Shown here piece by piece: positions 1 to 11,378 of a stretch of 64,000 nt of DNA. Numbering within the stretch: position 1 is the stretch's first letter; each line of letters begins with the position of its first letter. The notes under the pieces are model-generated. The model was not told the origin of the DNA, did not search any database, and saw nothing but the letters and a program-made list of their open reading frames with translations. The DNA is taken from contig LSRX01000471.1 of the NCBI GenBank assembly GCA_001939145.1, positions 409,326 through 473,325 on the forward strand, given 5' to 3'. The position numbers and the translations under genes are program-made. The stretch comes from Symbiodinium microadriaticum. Taxonomy: Eukaryota > Sar > Dinophyceae > Suessiales > Symbiodiniaceae.

Positions 1-777
1 CTTTTGGAGTGGCAAGCCTACAAAGCCCTACCCGAACTAACCTCAACTGACAGTAGTCAACATTTCAAGCGCATGGGAAACTTTATAGAAAGGCTACGCA
101 CAGGGGACCTGGCTGTTAAACGCACAGACCTAAAGCCTGCACAATCAAACCCTGGACTCGAAAAAACACCTGCCACTCCGAAGCCGTGATGCGACAAAGA
201 GACACGACACTGACCTTGCCCTCCTCAAGACAACAACAACTACACAGGGATGTTGGGAACCCCACAACCCATGGCAGCCATAGAGCCCTTGAAACCCCTA
301 AAACCCGTAAACCCTAAACCTACAATACCGTAACCCTAAACCTTTAAGCCCCAACACCCAAGCCCCTGAACCCAAAATCCACACACGAGGCCAACCCCTC
401 CTTAAATCCGGAGCCCACCAAACGAGCCCAAAACGGGCTTTAGGGTTTAGGGTATCATGGCAGGACTGTGTATGGCCCGAAAAGGCACAACTCTAAACTC
501 TAGACCTTCACCCCTGAATCTCAAGTTACTCTACAAACACACATGTCCGGTCCACGACAGGAATGTACACAAAAGGACTACCCACCCCCCTGTAGCACCC
601 TTCTAGCCTTCTAGATCCCTTATAGCTTCTACTAGCCCTTATAAAGGACCTACCCTTCTACAGATCCCATATAGACTTGAAGTAGCCCTTCTAGATCCCT
701 GATAGCTTATGCCCTTAAAGCACCTACCCTTCTAGAGATCCCTTATAAACTTTAAACGTAGCCCTTCTAGACCCCGC
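1..777. repeat. Degenerate telomere-like DNA with CTTCTAG-type repeats
   Basis: Positions 290-470 hold scattered CCCTAAA-like heptamers, and a TTTAGGGTTTAGGG pair lies at 443-456. From about 600 to 775 a different short repeat dominates: variants of CCCTTCTAGATCCCTTATAG recur four to five times, separated by ACCTACCC. No convincing exon was found. The open frame at 4-189 has no recognisable domain and no clear splice context. Confidence 0.6.
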
Positions 778-869
778 CCGGTCCTCGGCAGGAAGGTCGG
801 CGTCATCCCCGGGATCCGCGGCCTGATTTTCCTGGGTCGCCTGCGGATCGTCTCCGGACTCCACGGAGG
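778..869 (-). CDS. Candidate internal exon, acidic peptide
   Basis: On the minus strand an AG acceptor (ggcaaag) precedes 92 bp that stay open as SVESGDDPQATQENQAADPG and onward, followed by a GC-type donor (gcgggg). About 22 of 30 codons end in G or C. The peptide is acidic and looks disordered; no domain is recognised. Degenerate repeat lies on both sides. Exact ends are uncertain because the acceptor lacks a good pyrimidine tract. Confidence 0.35.
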
Positions 870-982
870 CTTTGCCGGTGTAGGGTTTAGGGTTTAAGTT
901 TAGGGTTTGAGGATGTTGGGTTGGGAGTCTTTAGGGTTTGGATTGGCGTGGGTTTGTGGGTGTTGGGGTTTAAACGCTTCAC

Positions 983-1046
983 CAGGCCTCCGCAGGGAGC
1001 TCTCCGTCAAGGAGGAGCGCTGCGGCCGCGTCCAAGCTCGACACCT
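983..1046 (-). CDS. Candidate internal exon, helical peptide
   Basis: The acceptor acgcttttgcag and the donor gtgaagcg bracket 64 bp on the minus strand. The open reading is VSSLDAAAALLLDGELPAEA, with 16 of 20 codons ending in G or C. It looks like a short amphipathic helix; no family is recognised. Splice signals at both ends and a strong third-position bias make this one of the better exon calls at the left edge. Confidence 0.45.
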
Positions 1047-1479
1047 CTGCAAAAGCGTGCTTGTTTATGGATAGTTCTCTGAAAATAATTCGGGGCCCTC
1101 TTCAGGTCCCCAACATAGCGGGGTCCCTAGTTTGGAGAACGACCCATATTTGCCTCGATTCGAGTCCAGGTATTTAGCGATGAAGAGTCAAGGGGATTTG
1201 CGAAGGGTTTTACGTCTGGGAGTGGAGAAGGGCGCAGCAGCTAGAGGCCGACAAGTAAACAAAATACGAGGTGCATTGCTTTGGGGATTGTGTGCTAGTG
1301 TATCACTTTCCTCAGCAAAAACGACTTTCGGAGATGTAAGCCTATCGCTGAACCGGCTTGCCATTACTGTTCTGGCCAGTTGTGGTAGGTCGAGGCTTCG
1401 AAACAGCAGCCCTAACCCCTTCATGAAACCGTAAACCTCGCAGTCCCAGCGTGCACATCGGATGAGATCAATCATCCAT

Positions 1480-2473
1480 GATGCAAGTAGCTTTCACCCT
1501 AAACCCTAAACCTTTTCAGAGAGCATAGGAACCCTTAAGGGAAGCGCTATAAGGAACCCATGTTAAACTCACCTTCCCGGTTACTTCCCGTGGTCGCGGA
1601 GCCTTGGTCAAGGCCTCCTGGCACTTCTCCAACGGCAAACCTATGGAGAGGCTTTGGGGTTTTGGGCCTTTAGTAATTTAGGGTTTAGTGTTTTGAGGAT
1701 TGGGAGGATTGGGATTAGGGGCCTTAGTAATTTAGGGTTTAGTGTTTTGAGGATTGGGTTTAGGGGCTTTAGGGGCCTTGGGGTTAGAGGTTTTGAGGAT
1801 TCAGGATTCGGATGGGTTCAGAGTTGTGGGGTTTAGGATTCCTGAGTGGTCGAGAGCTGTTAGCTCAAGGGTGTTGGGGTGAAGCTCAAGGGTTTGGGGT
1901 CTATGGTTTGGGGACTGTTTAGGGTTTAGGGTATAGGGTTTGGGGTCTATGGTTTAGGGTTGATATAGAGTTCTAGGGTTTTGGGTCTAGGGTGAAGATG
2001 AGCCTCCTGCCTTCCCGGCTTCAACGTGAACATGAAGGGAGCAGCTTAACAAGGGGAGCCACTGGGGACCGCGTTCAGGTGCAGCTTCGAGGATCCGGAA
2101 GTTCAGAACATCTCCGAAGCTAGGGCCTCAAAACCCTGAACCCTGAACCCTCTGTCCCTTGAAGGAGGCCTCTAAAGCAGCCCTATAACCCCTGAACCCT
2201 GAACTTTCAACCCTAGTGTAGAGCCTAGACCCTAAACCCTTGAACCCTAAACCCTAAACCCTAAACCCGAAAACCCTAAACCTTCAAACCCTAAACTCTA
2301 TATTGAATCTGAAGCCCAGGGCCCCTTTTAAGGGGACTCCGAAAATCTCAGGCCTTTACATAAAGCAGCCTATAAGCTCTGAACCCTGAAATTTAAACCC
2401 TATAGAGCCCAGACCCTAAACCCTAAACCCGAAGCACCAAACCCTGAAGCCCCAAAACCCAGAAACCCTGAAC

Positions 2474-2480
<7 letters not shown>
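1480..2480. repeat. Telomere-like tract with internal direct repeat
   Basis: TTTAGGG-type units dominate 1,640-1,990 and CCCTAAA-type units 2,120-2,480, so the repeat orientation flips inside the tract. A unit of about 40 bp beginning TTTAGTAATTTAGGG is present at about 1,670 and again at about 1,727. The island at 2,000-2,100 between the two orientations is open on the minus strand but has no clean splice sites. Confidence 0.6.
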
Positions 2481-2510
<30 letters not shown>

Positions 2511-2528
2511 ATATATATATATATATAT
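2474..2528. repeat. Compound microsatellite (TCTA)n(TA)n
   Basis: About nine TATC units run directly into about nine TA units. It lies between two blocks that share an AATCTGAAGCCCA-like segment (about 2,305 and 2,530), so it may sit at the junction of a local duplication. Confidence 0.9.
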
Positions 2529-2581
2529 CGAATCTGAAACCCAAGGCACCCTTTTAAGGAGACTCCGAAGATCTCAGGCAC

Positions 2582-2664
2582 CGCTTTCTGTTGGGGGCTT
2601 CCGGGGAGCCGGTCAGCTCCACAAGGCGCTGGGCATCCGAAGGCCCAGGGGCAGAAGGAGCTGC
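2582..2664 (-). CDS. Candidate internal exon, Pro/Ala-rich peptide
   Basis: Minus strand: acceptor aaaaaccgcag, 83 bp, donor gtgcct. The reading is AAPSAPGPSDAQRLVELTGS followed by PEAPNRK. It starts in phase 0 and ends with two extra bases. The third-position bias is moderate (17 of 27). It looks like a flexible linker followed by a short helix; no family is recognised. Confidence 0.4.
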
Positions 2665-2761
2665 CTGCGGTTTTTAAAGGGCTCCCGGGTTGAGCTTTAG
2701 GGTTTTTAGGGTTTAGGGTTTAGGGCTTTTAGGGTTTAGGGTTTACAGGTTTTAGGGTTTA

Positions 2762-3815
2762 GCTATACGATAGTGTACTAGACTAGACTGTCATTCGCGA
2801 TAATTGGCTTCTTTGAGGGGTTTAGGGGCTTTTCTAAGGTTTATAGGGCCTAAAGGTTCGTCAAGATTTAAGGTTTAGGGTTTCGGTTCTTTTAGGATTC
2901 AGGGTTTACTGCTCTGTAAGCGCTTAGGGTTTTACCATAGTGGGTTCCCTCACGCAGCATTCTTGAAGGGTACCTCAAGAGCTCTTTAAGCTTTCCGAAA
3001 GAGCTGACTAGGGGTTTTGCAACTGTTTGGCTAAGAGTCTTTTTAAGTGTTTGTTGGAGGGCTTCAGGCTGTATAGAGGGCTCGAAGGATGAAACACAGG
3101 GGCGTCATCGGGATGTTTCCAGGCTTTATGGTATACCGCAAACCCAAAACCCTATACCCCTAAACCCCTAACCCTAAACCACTAAGGGAGGAATCTAGAG
3201 CCTGCGACCCTGAACCCTCATGGCACCGGCGCTGGTGCGGCGCTGCTGCTGCTCGCGGCCGAGGCTCCCAACTGGACCTTTCAAAGTCTTTCAAGGGGCT
3301 CCAAGAACAGGGGATCCTGTAGCGGTTACCATCATGATCAGGGTTTTCAAGCTTACTTCCTATAAGGGCCTATAAGGGTTCCCTTAACGGCTCTTGCCAG
3401 GGTGTAGGTGTCTTAGGGGGGTTCAGGGCTTTTGGGCTTTCGGGTTATTGCAGCGTGGCAAGAGCAACAGAAGGATAGTTGATGTTGGATCGATCTTTGC
3501 GCTTGTTTTGGAAACCGACCCAGTTTTTTGAACAACTGTCGATCATAACAATGGCCAGCAGCGCAAACCTGAATAAGCCTTCGGGGTTTGAAAGTCCTCA
3601 CTAAAACCCTCCCTAAACCCTAAACCCTGAAACCTAAAACCTAAACCCTCAACCCTCTCACCCATGCCAGTTTCGCGCTTCCCTGAGCGTGCGTTTGCCA
3701 CGCTACAGCGGGGGCCAGGGGTCTGAACAACTTGCACTAGTATCGCGTTGTAGCCCTTCGGTAGCTGTAGGGCTATACGATGATGTACTAGAATAGTCTA
3801 TCATTCGCGATAATA
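2762..3815. repeat. Pair of dispersed repeats and telomere-like spacer
   Basis: A unit starting CTATACGAT, then TGTACTAGA, and ending TCATTCGCGATAAT occurs at about 2,763-2,804 and 3,772-3,814. The two copies differ at a few bases. Degenerate TTTAGGG fills most of the space between. The GC-rich island at 3,220-3,290 is open on both strands and cannot be assigned. Confidence 0.5.
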
Positions 3816-5254
3816 TGCATGATAATTACACTATCACATACCTTTATATGCGGTAATATGCCCCAAGTAGTTCCCGGACAGCCAATAAAGTAAGCGGTTT
3901 AGCCATGCTGGGGGCTGTGAGTCTTCCAATTTCTGCAACAAGTAGACTGGGGTTTCGGTGCCTTAGCTGTATTCAGGATTAGTGCTATAACTACTTCGTC
4001 AGGCCCCCATACTACACGTCTTGTCCCGCTCGCCACCCACCTCGCCGTCGAGCAATATCTCCGCAGCAGCATCCACGTTCCTGCAATGGATCCGATAGAG
4101 CTATCTGCAACTCTATAAACCAAATACAAACCATAAAAGCCCTAAGCTTACCCCTCGACGCCACACTACAAACACTCCAAACCCTGCGAAGCAAACCATA
4201 CGACCATGAACTAACTACAAGCACACTCCAACCCCCTAAACCCTAAACCCAAGACCAGATCCAAGCCCGGAGGGCTAGCACTTGTACCAGAAGGTTTCAA
4301 CTGCAATGCTTAGGGACGTCGGGCTTAGGGGCAAGTTACCGTAGTTTCCCAGTAGGCCCGTAAAGCTGCAGTACTGCCGAGGACGTAGGTAGTAGCCGTA
4401 TGGAGCTTCCCAAAAGGGTTTAATGGATTTGGTGTTCAGGGCTTGGAGCATTTTTTTGCATCACCGTTTGGCTGTAGGGATTTAAGCGTTTCGGGCATAG
4501 GGCTTCGGGCATGATGATGAAAGGAGTAAGCGGAAAGGATTTCGCGGAGCCCGAGGCCATGAACCTTCCACCACAACGGTTTAGGGTTTAGGGTGCGCTA
4601 CTCCTTCGACCTCCAACCCTGGACCATAAACTTAGAAATACACCGAAAACAAACCAACCCATGACTTCAAAACCCAAACTCTCAGAATCCCAAAACCACA
4701 ACTAAAGCCCTAAACCAAAGGAGTGTCTCAAAAGCAACCCAACCCGCGGACTGTCTCAACAGCCTGGCACCCCTGAGCCCTAAACGGCAAACCAAGGTGC
4801 CCGTACTGCTGCAGGGCAGATCGACAATCGTTCTCTGACCTCGTCCGCATAGGGCTGTTACGGATTAGGGCTCTGAGTGTGAGCTTATTGATGTTTCAAA
4901 AACCCTAAACCCAAAACCAAAAGGGATGTGGCTTTAGGGTGTGGCTTTTGTCAGCGCTTCGGTACAACACAAACCTCTGAGGAGTTCGGACGTAGGGGTT
5001 CAGAGCTTAGTGTGAGGCGCTTTGGGGGTTTATAGGGCTTTAATAGGGGTTCAGGGGTTCGGGATGTGAGCATATCCCACTCATCAACCTACTTGCCCGA
5101 CATCTGGCGAACTAAAGGTCAACCTTAGGGGACTATACTAGTACCCCAGAAGGGCTACTGTACTTCTAAGTTAAGGCCTTACCCCTACGCCCTAATCCCG
5201 AAACCCTAAACTCTAAACCCTAAGCCCTAAAACCTGAACCCTAAACCTTAAACG

Positions 5255-5390
5255 TTGGGTACTGCCCCCATACAGTAAGAGTCTATAATAGGGCTACTAT
5301 TCAGGGCCTTATATATCTATATATATATATATATATATCCATATCATGAATATTATACTCAACTGTTACTGAGTGGGGGGCAGCATCCAA
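5255..5390. mobile_element. Foldback (MITE-like) element, family F, copy 1
   Basis: The left end reads TTGGGTACTGCCCCCATACA. The right end is the imperfect inverse (TACTGAGTGGGGGGCAGCATCC), giving terminal inverted repeats of about 20 bp. The interior contains a TA microsatellite (5,309-5,338) that probably expanded after insertion. A second copy in the opposite orientation lies at 23,640-23,750. No coding capacity. Confidence 0.55.
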
Positions 5391-5510
5391 CTTAAACTCT
5401 AAACCATAAGCCCTTGTAAGCATCCTCTAAAACCCTCAGGAGCACGAGCCCGAAGAGTTCCCCATGTCCCCCAGCCCTGGCGGGCAAACCTCTGAGCCAG
5501 AACCTAAGGT

Positions 5511-5940
5511 TCGGGGTTTCGGGGTTTAGGGTTTCGGGGTTTGGGGGTTTCGGGTTGGGGGATTCGGGTTTGGGGTTTCGGTTTTTAGGGTTTCGGGTTT
5601 AGGAGTTTGGGGTTCAGGCTTTCGGGTTTACGGTTTAGGGTTTCGGGGTTTAAGGTTTAGGGTTTCGGGTTTAGGGGTCTGGGGTTTCGGGTTTAGGGTT
5701 TCGAGGTTTCGGGTTTAGGGTTTCGGATTTAGGAGTTTCGGGTTCAGGAATTCGGGTGGAGGGGTTGGGGGTTTAAGGTTTCGGGTTTCGGGTTTAGGGG
5801 TTTCGGGTTTCGGGGTTTAGGGTTTAGGGTTTAAGGGTTTAGGGTTTTGGGGTGTAGGGTTCCGGGTTTCAACTATTCAGGAAAGGATTCAGGGTTTCGG
5901 GTGTAGGAGTTCAGGGTTCAGGCTTTAGGGGTTTATAGTA
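5511..5940. repeat. Dense GGTTTCGGG/GGTTTAGGG tract
   Basis: This is the densest G-rich tract of the window. Short units of GGGTTT followed by C, A or G alternate for over 400 bp with hardly any other sequence. The TTTCGGG variant is as frequent as TTTAGGG here, unlike elsewhere. All G-runs lie on the plus strand. Confidence 0.8.
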
Positions 5941-6182
5941 GGATTATATGCACCCCTGGCCTCAAAAGGCTACAGATCACCTACTCAGCTACTAAGTTCT
6001 TGACCGCCAGCACGAAATCGGTGTGCTTTCTGGTGTGCTCTGCTCGCCGAGGTCGCAAGGCCCGCCAATCGTTTAGGATGTAGGGGTGTAGGGGTTTAAG
6101 GGTTTAGGGGTGTAGGGTTTAAGGTGTTAGGGGTTCAGGGTTTATAAGGCTTAGGGATTCGGACGAAAGTCCTTCCTGAGAC

Positions 6183-6249
6183 CAGTCGGAAAATTGTTTT
6201 TTCGCTGGCATCCTGTAGCTTCCAACAAGCTGAAGAGATGTGTCGTCGC
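6183..6249 (-). CDS. Candidate internal exon
   Basis: Minus strand: acceptor ttcggag, 67 bp, donor gtctca. The reading is ATTHLFSLLEATGCQRKNNF then PT, starting in phase 0 and leaving one base. The peptide contains a short amphipathic stretch (HLFSLLEA). The acceptor is weak and no family is recognised. Confidence 0.3.
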
Positions 6250-6522
6250 CTCCGAACCCTGGGCCGTAAACCCCTAAACCCCTAAACCCCTAAACCCCTA
6301 AACTCCTAAACAGGACTACAACTACAATCCTCAAACCCTAAACCGTAAACCTCAGGCCAAAAAGCCGCTCATCCGAAAACCACCACAATACAAAAGCCCT
6401 TAAAGCATCCCTATAAAAAAGACCCTTCTGAAGATTCCGTAAGGGAATGCTGCTTTTAAGGAAGCCTTAAAGGAAGCCTTAAAGGATCCCTGAAAGGGAG
6501 CCCGACAGGAAGCCCCCTTTTC

Positions 6523-6577
6523 CCTTGCCTCCCCGTGCAGGCCACGAGCTGCTGTATGCTCTCCTCCGTGGCTTTTG
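6523..6577 (-). CDS. Candidate internal exon, amphipathic helix
   Basis: Minus strand: AG acceptor (ttggatcaag), 55 bp, GA-type donor (gaaaag). The reading is KATEESIQQLVACTGRQ, with 14 of 17 codons ending in G or C. It looks like part of a helical or coiled-coil protein. The opposite strand shows a pyrimidine-rich AG at 6,540, so a plus-strand exon cannot be excluded. Confidence 0.35.
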
Positions 6578-7134
6578 CTTGATCCAAAAATTGGGCGTTT
6601 AGGATTTAAGGTTTAGGCTTGAGGGTTGAGGGTTTGGAGTTTAGGGTTTACCTTGAAATCCTACTTGTTTGTAGGTTCTGATTCTGCACCCGAATATGGA
6701 AGCTATAGTCCCCACAAAACAATACATTCTGGTGGGTTAAGGCAGGGATCAAGGTTTAGGGATTAATAATTAAGGTTTAAGGCTCAGGGCTTTGGGTTAA
6801 GGGTTTACGGTGTAGTGTGCTGAGTGTAGGGTTTATGGGAGCCTTATAACACTTGCAATATAAAATTCGTTTGAGGTTCCTTCAAAGGGGTTTCTATAAG
6901 GGATCTATCAGGGTTCTATTTGCAAGGTTTGGGGTGGTACATGTAGGATTCAGGGCTTTACTGCTTCTTTGGGTAGGCTTCAAAATGCTTTCTTGAGGCT
7001 CCTGTAAGGGGTTGACATGGTGCGAGGGATTCGCAGTATAAGGGTATAGGGCCCCTACTTAGAAGGCTCATTGGGTCCCCAAGGAACAAACCCGAAGGCC
7101 TTCAACTCTAAGCCCGACAACCACAGGGGGACAC

Positions 7135-7185
7135 CAACTGAAAGCCTCAACCTCTCCAGGATCCTTCTGGCGCTGGCCAACTCCT
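7135..7185 (-). CDS. Candidate internal exon, basic helix
   Basis: Minus strand: acceptor ctagggctcag, 51 bp, donor gtgtcccc. The reading is ELASARRILERLRLSV, with 12 of 16 codons ending in G or C. Both splice sites are canonical. The heptad-like pattern of Leu, Ile and Val suggests a coiled coil. The flank at 7,215-7,255 is telomere-like. Confidence 0.45.
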
Positions 7186-8022
7186 CTGAGCCCTAGAGAT
7201 AATGTGAAGATTCGCTAGGGTTTAGGGTTTAGGGCTTTAGGGTTTAGGGTTAAGCTTCCCCTAAAGATGTAGTGCGAAGAAGCCGCCTTAAACCTGAGGT
7301 TAAATCCTTGGTTTGTAAGCGCAACTTAAAGAGGACCCTATTCCAAAGCTTTGGGTAGTTCGAAGCTCTAAATTAAACCGCTAGTGCTGCACACTTGCCC
7401 CTGCTAGTATAACCCTGAACTCTGGACCCTACACTACCTGAACTGCGAAGCTCAAAAGTCCACTGCAAACCCTATACCCCGTTATGCTCACCCTATCTAA
7501 ACCCCCCCACCAACCCAACGAATAGGAAGTACCGTTAAACAAGAATCCGCTCAACTCTAAACCCTCATGCCCGCAAGCCCCAACCCATAATCCCCTTAAG
7601 CTCTGAATCCTAACAACATGCTAAGCAACTCCATTGCACAAGCACCTATGATACCTCTCTGCAACTCTGGGCAACAAACACAGACAAACTCACAGAATCA
7701 CGTTTGGCAACTGTCTACACGTCTAGGCAAACATCACATACACACACAAAAACACAAACACACATGCATAAACCCAAAAAAGCTCAAAACCAAACAAGCA
7801 TGTAACATTTTTGATTCATTTAGAACGTAGAACTATCTCCTAATCTCATCTAAACAATCTAACCTAATCTTGCCCAGTCGGCCTAGCCGACCCTTCGTAC
7901 AAATGAAAACCGAAAACCCTAAACCCCGCGTAAACTTGAAACCCAAAACCCTAAATAAACCCTAAACCCGAAATCAGCCCTAAGCCCCAAATAACCACTG
8001 CACCCTAAACCTCCCTCCGAAC

Positions 8023-8104
8023 CCCCGGCCAGGGAGCCGCGTTGTCGGGGAACTGCTCGAAAAGCCTGGAGGCGGCCGCCTCGAGGCGTGCCTTCGAGGC
8101 TTCC
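8023..8104 (-). CDS. Candidate internal exon
   Basis: Minus strand: acceptor cattgggaaaag, 82 bp, donor gttcgg. The reading is EASKARLEAAASRLFEQFPD followed by NAAPWPG, with 23 of 27 codons ending in G or C. An Ala/Leu/Glu helix is followed by a Pro/Trp turn. The codon bias here is among the strongest of all islands. Confidence 0.45.
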
Positions 8105-9292
8105 CTTTTCCCAATGGGTTCCTTGAAGAGTCTTCCTTAAGGGTTCGTTTTGAGGGTTCCCTTTAAGGGGTTCCCTTTAAGGGGTTCCTTTAAGGGTTCC
8201 TTTACAGGGTTCCCTGAAAGGTTTTCGGGTTTGAGGTTCCTTTAATTAAGGGGCTCTTTCGGTTCAGGGCTCAGGGGCTTAAGGGTTCCATGGTGGAGTG
8301 CTTTTTAGAGGTTCCTTTAAGGGTGAGCTGCCTGAGCTTTAAGGTGTTTGCTGAGATTTTTGTACGGCAGTATGGGGAGGTGTACCTTGTTGGTTATGTT
8401 GCATCAGGGTTGTCGGCAATCTTGCTGTGCTGGACCGTTCCGCATGGATTTATCATGCTTTAGACTTTGCTAAGGTGTAGCGAAGTTTGTTTTTTACGAA
8501 ACATCTAGAAGTTGTTGGCGCTTTAGGGTTTAACGCTCACGGCTTAACGCTTCTATATTCTTACAGGTTTTCCAGCTGACTTTGATGGGGCTGTAGTTGA
8601 AAGCTGCTTCCGATGCAGGCAATTCCGGCACTGGATGGACTGTAGAGTTTTAGGCTTCACCTTACTCGAATTGTCTCGAATGCGATGGTTACCCAAGCAC
8701 GCAACCTAAGCTTTCCTCTTAAGTGCAGTAGCCCAGTCTTCAGCGTTCGGGGTTAGGGTATGTTCAGGCCTGTCGGCGGGGGCACTTGGGTGCAAGGCCC
8801 AAAGTCTGGGTCCCGGAAGCCCCGACTTCGGGTTAAGGGTTTAAGTTAAGGCTTAGGGTCTCGGGGTTTGAGGGTTTCGGGGTGTGGGGGTTTGGGGTTC
8901 AGGGTTTAAGGTTTAGGGTTCAGGGTTTCGGGGTTTGGGGGTTTAGAGGTGTGGGGTTCAGGGGTTTACGGGTTTGTGGGTTTCGCGGGTTCAGGGTTTT
9001 AGGCTTAAGGGGCTTCAAGTTAAGGGTTTAGGACTTAGACTTGGGGTTAGAGTTATGAGCCTATCATGAACTGCCATCTTTGTACAGTAATCTCAAGACT
9101 CGAAGCCAACGATGGTTGACTGAAGCTCTGAAAGCACATACTCAACCATTGACATGTCCAATTTAGGGGCTGGGTATCCTAGCCAAAACTGGTTAACCTT
9201 TGTAATGGTAGTAGGGTTATATAAACACAAAAAGTAAAAGGCTACCTACTCAGCTACTAAGCCAAAAAGACTAACCAGTACCTCAACAGGAG

Positions 9293-9408
9293 AGACACAA
9301 AAAGCCCAATACACCTTAACTAAGGAATATATACCTTCAATTATAAAAGGCCTTCATATTACGGTTTAAGGTACATTCCCTAATTAAGGGGTATATTGGG
9401 CTCTCTGG
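9293..9408. mobile_element. Foldback element, family D, copy 1
   Basis: The right end, TTAAGGGGTATATTGGGCTC, is mirrored by a left end that reads AGCCCAATACACCTTAACTA. This gives terminal inverted repeats of about 28 bp around a short AT-rich core (CCTTCATATTACGG). A longer copy is at 23,284-23,456. No open frame. Confidence 0.6.
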
Positions 9409-9455
9409 GGAAAACCAAGCCACAAACCGAGTCCTAAACCCGAGAAACCCTCAGC

Positions 9456-9536
9456 CAAGGCGCCGCGCGCGAGGACTCGTCCGACTGGGAGTCCGCTGCA
9501 GTTACGGCACGGAGAGCGACTTCACATCGCTCCTTC
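9456..9536 (-). CDS. Candidate internal exon
   Basis: Minus strand: acceptor attggtctaag, 81 bp, GC-type donor gctgag. The reading is KERCEVALRAVTAADSQSDE then SSRAAP. A plus-strand reading of the same island (REDSSDWESAAVTARRATSH) is also open, so the strand is uncertain; the minus choice rests on the acceptor. Confidence 0.35.
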
Positions 9537-10569
9537 CTTAGACCAATCTTGGGTTTGGGGGGGCGCCTACGGGGGTGGTTGGGTTTGGGGGTTTTGGGAT
9601 TAAAGTTTAGAGGCTTGGAGGGTTTAGGGTAGGATTTCGTACAGGGTCTCATCATTTTCTGGTGAGGCTCTGGTAGGGTTTGAGTAAGCTTGTCGGTAGA
9701 GAGAAGAGGGTTTCGGGGTTGGTGTTTCGAGTTCTGGGTTTAGCGGGGCATGTAGGCTTTAAGGCTGTTTTTGTAGCGGTTCAGGGTTTAGTTTGGGCGC
9801 TGGGGATCGGATGTTTGGAGTTTGGTGAAGGGCTTAAAGGTAGTCGATGCGTGATGCATTACAGAGCATTTCAGGGTTCAGCACATGCATACATAAAGGT
9901 AGGTAGAAGGATAGAAACATAGACAGATAGATTGATTGATAGATGGATAGCCTGGACAACAGCTACAGCTTGCCCAAGAGCCGGGGTGCGAAAAGCCGGT
10001 TGTTTCGCAGAGTAGCTGCAACTCCTGCAGGCATCTATGGCTTCTAGGTTTTTGGGCTTTTTTGCAGGGCTAAGGCTGCAGGGTGAGGCCCTTTTGGGGG
10101 GAGGATTCGGCAAGGGATTTCGGATTTTGAAGTCTCCGGCTTGTGCGGCTGAGGGCTGGTAAGCTTCAGGATTTGATCGCGCAGGGCTTACGGGGCAACA
10201 CGAAATTCTAGTCTTTTCGCAGGCAACAGCGTCATCATGGGCATAGACATCATTGCCACCGCAAACAACATCAGGAATGCTAGGAAAGGCCACAGAACAT
10301 CGCAATGCCAACATGGTGCCATCAGCAGAGGGCACGGATGATCGTGCTGACCCTCATGATGTGGCTCCCATGTGCTGGGGCCCAGTTGGCAAAGCCTCGT
10401 TGCAATGCCTTTAAACTTGAGTCCATGCACCAAAGACAGCGATCAAGCGACCAACATCTTTGACTGAACAACCCAGCCAGAGTCTGTACATCAACCCCTT
10501 TATACCACCCCGGGGACCCTCCCATACCCGAGACAGCACGCTCCCCCACGAGAGAGCTAAACTTGGGGA

Positions 10570-10700
10570 ATGATGAGCAGGATCCATCACCATCATCATC
10601 ATGATCATCCATCATCTTCATCATCCTCACCTTCACCATCAACATCACCATCATCATCATCATCATCAACATCATCATCATCATCCTCATGGTCACAATT
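10570..10700. repeat. Imperfect (ATC)n/(GAT)n trinucleotide repeat
   Basis: About 120 bp of CAT/CAC/CCA triplets. Its six frames give long His, Ser or Met runs that are artefacts of the repeat and not proteins. A smaller ATC/ATG cluster lies at 18,988-19,030. Confidence 0.85.
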
Positions 10701-11378
10701 ACTACTACTATCACCATCACCATCCCCATCATCAGTATGGTATGGTAACTAACAACAACCGCAAGACTGCCGCAACAGCAATAGTCACACAAACATGATC
10801 AACCACTCGCATACTGCAAGTCATAGCACCAGCCCTACACCAGAAGCCCGAACCCCTTATCCATCAAACCAAAGCTTAAACACCAAATCGCGAAACACAA
10901 TGCAGCCAAGATCCGGAAATACACCCCGATGCGCCAAGCCCCAAAACCTTGCTTGATAAGGTCCGTTGATCCAGAAGGCAGCGAACAAGGAAGCCGCATT
11001 TAAAATTAAGACAGAAGATGTTTAAAGCCTTGTGAAGCCAAGCAAGCCGAAAAAACCCTCACAACAACCCGTAAACTCCTCTTATGGAGCAGACAAATCA
11101 CCGGAAGCCCCACACCCTGTTCTAAAACCAAACAAAACACACAACTGTCAAAGCCGAAAGCAAAAACCAGAGCCCAAAAACACAGGCAAATACGCAACAA
11201 AACTCAAAAAGAAAGCAAGAGGAAGCACGCCAAAGACGAAGACTCCTCGTCGGAAGGCCGCGGAGCGTTTACCTCCGGGTAGAGGCGACAGACGGCGCCT
11301 CTGGGTTTAGGGCCTTAAGTTTATAGGGCTGAGGGTTTCGGGGTTCAGAGGTTCAAGGTTTAGGCCTTACGGGGGGCA

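Noticed and set aside
1-480. True chromosome end at the left edge
   Set aside because: CCCTAAA units at the edge are few and degenerate, and equally dense tracts occur all over the window. There is no uniform terminal array.
9871-10335. 154-codon minus-strand frame near 10 kb as a gene
   Set aside because: Both strands are open across 10,220-10,330 (plus reads NSVIMGIDIIATANNIRNAR after an acceptor), there is no consistent codon bias, and the remainder runs through repeat.
10322-10798. His-, Met- or Ser-rich proteins around 10.6 kb
   Set aside because: Produced by the (ATC)n repeat. The same runs appear in every frame and there is no flanking coding sequence.
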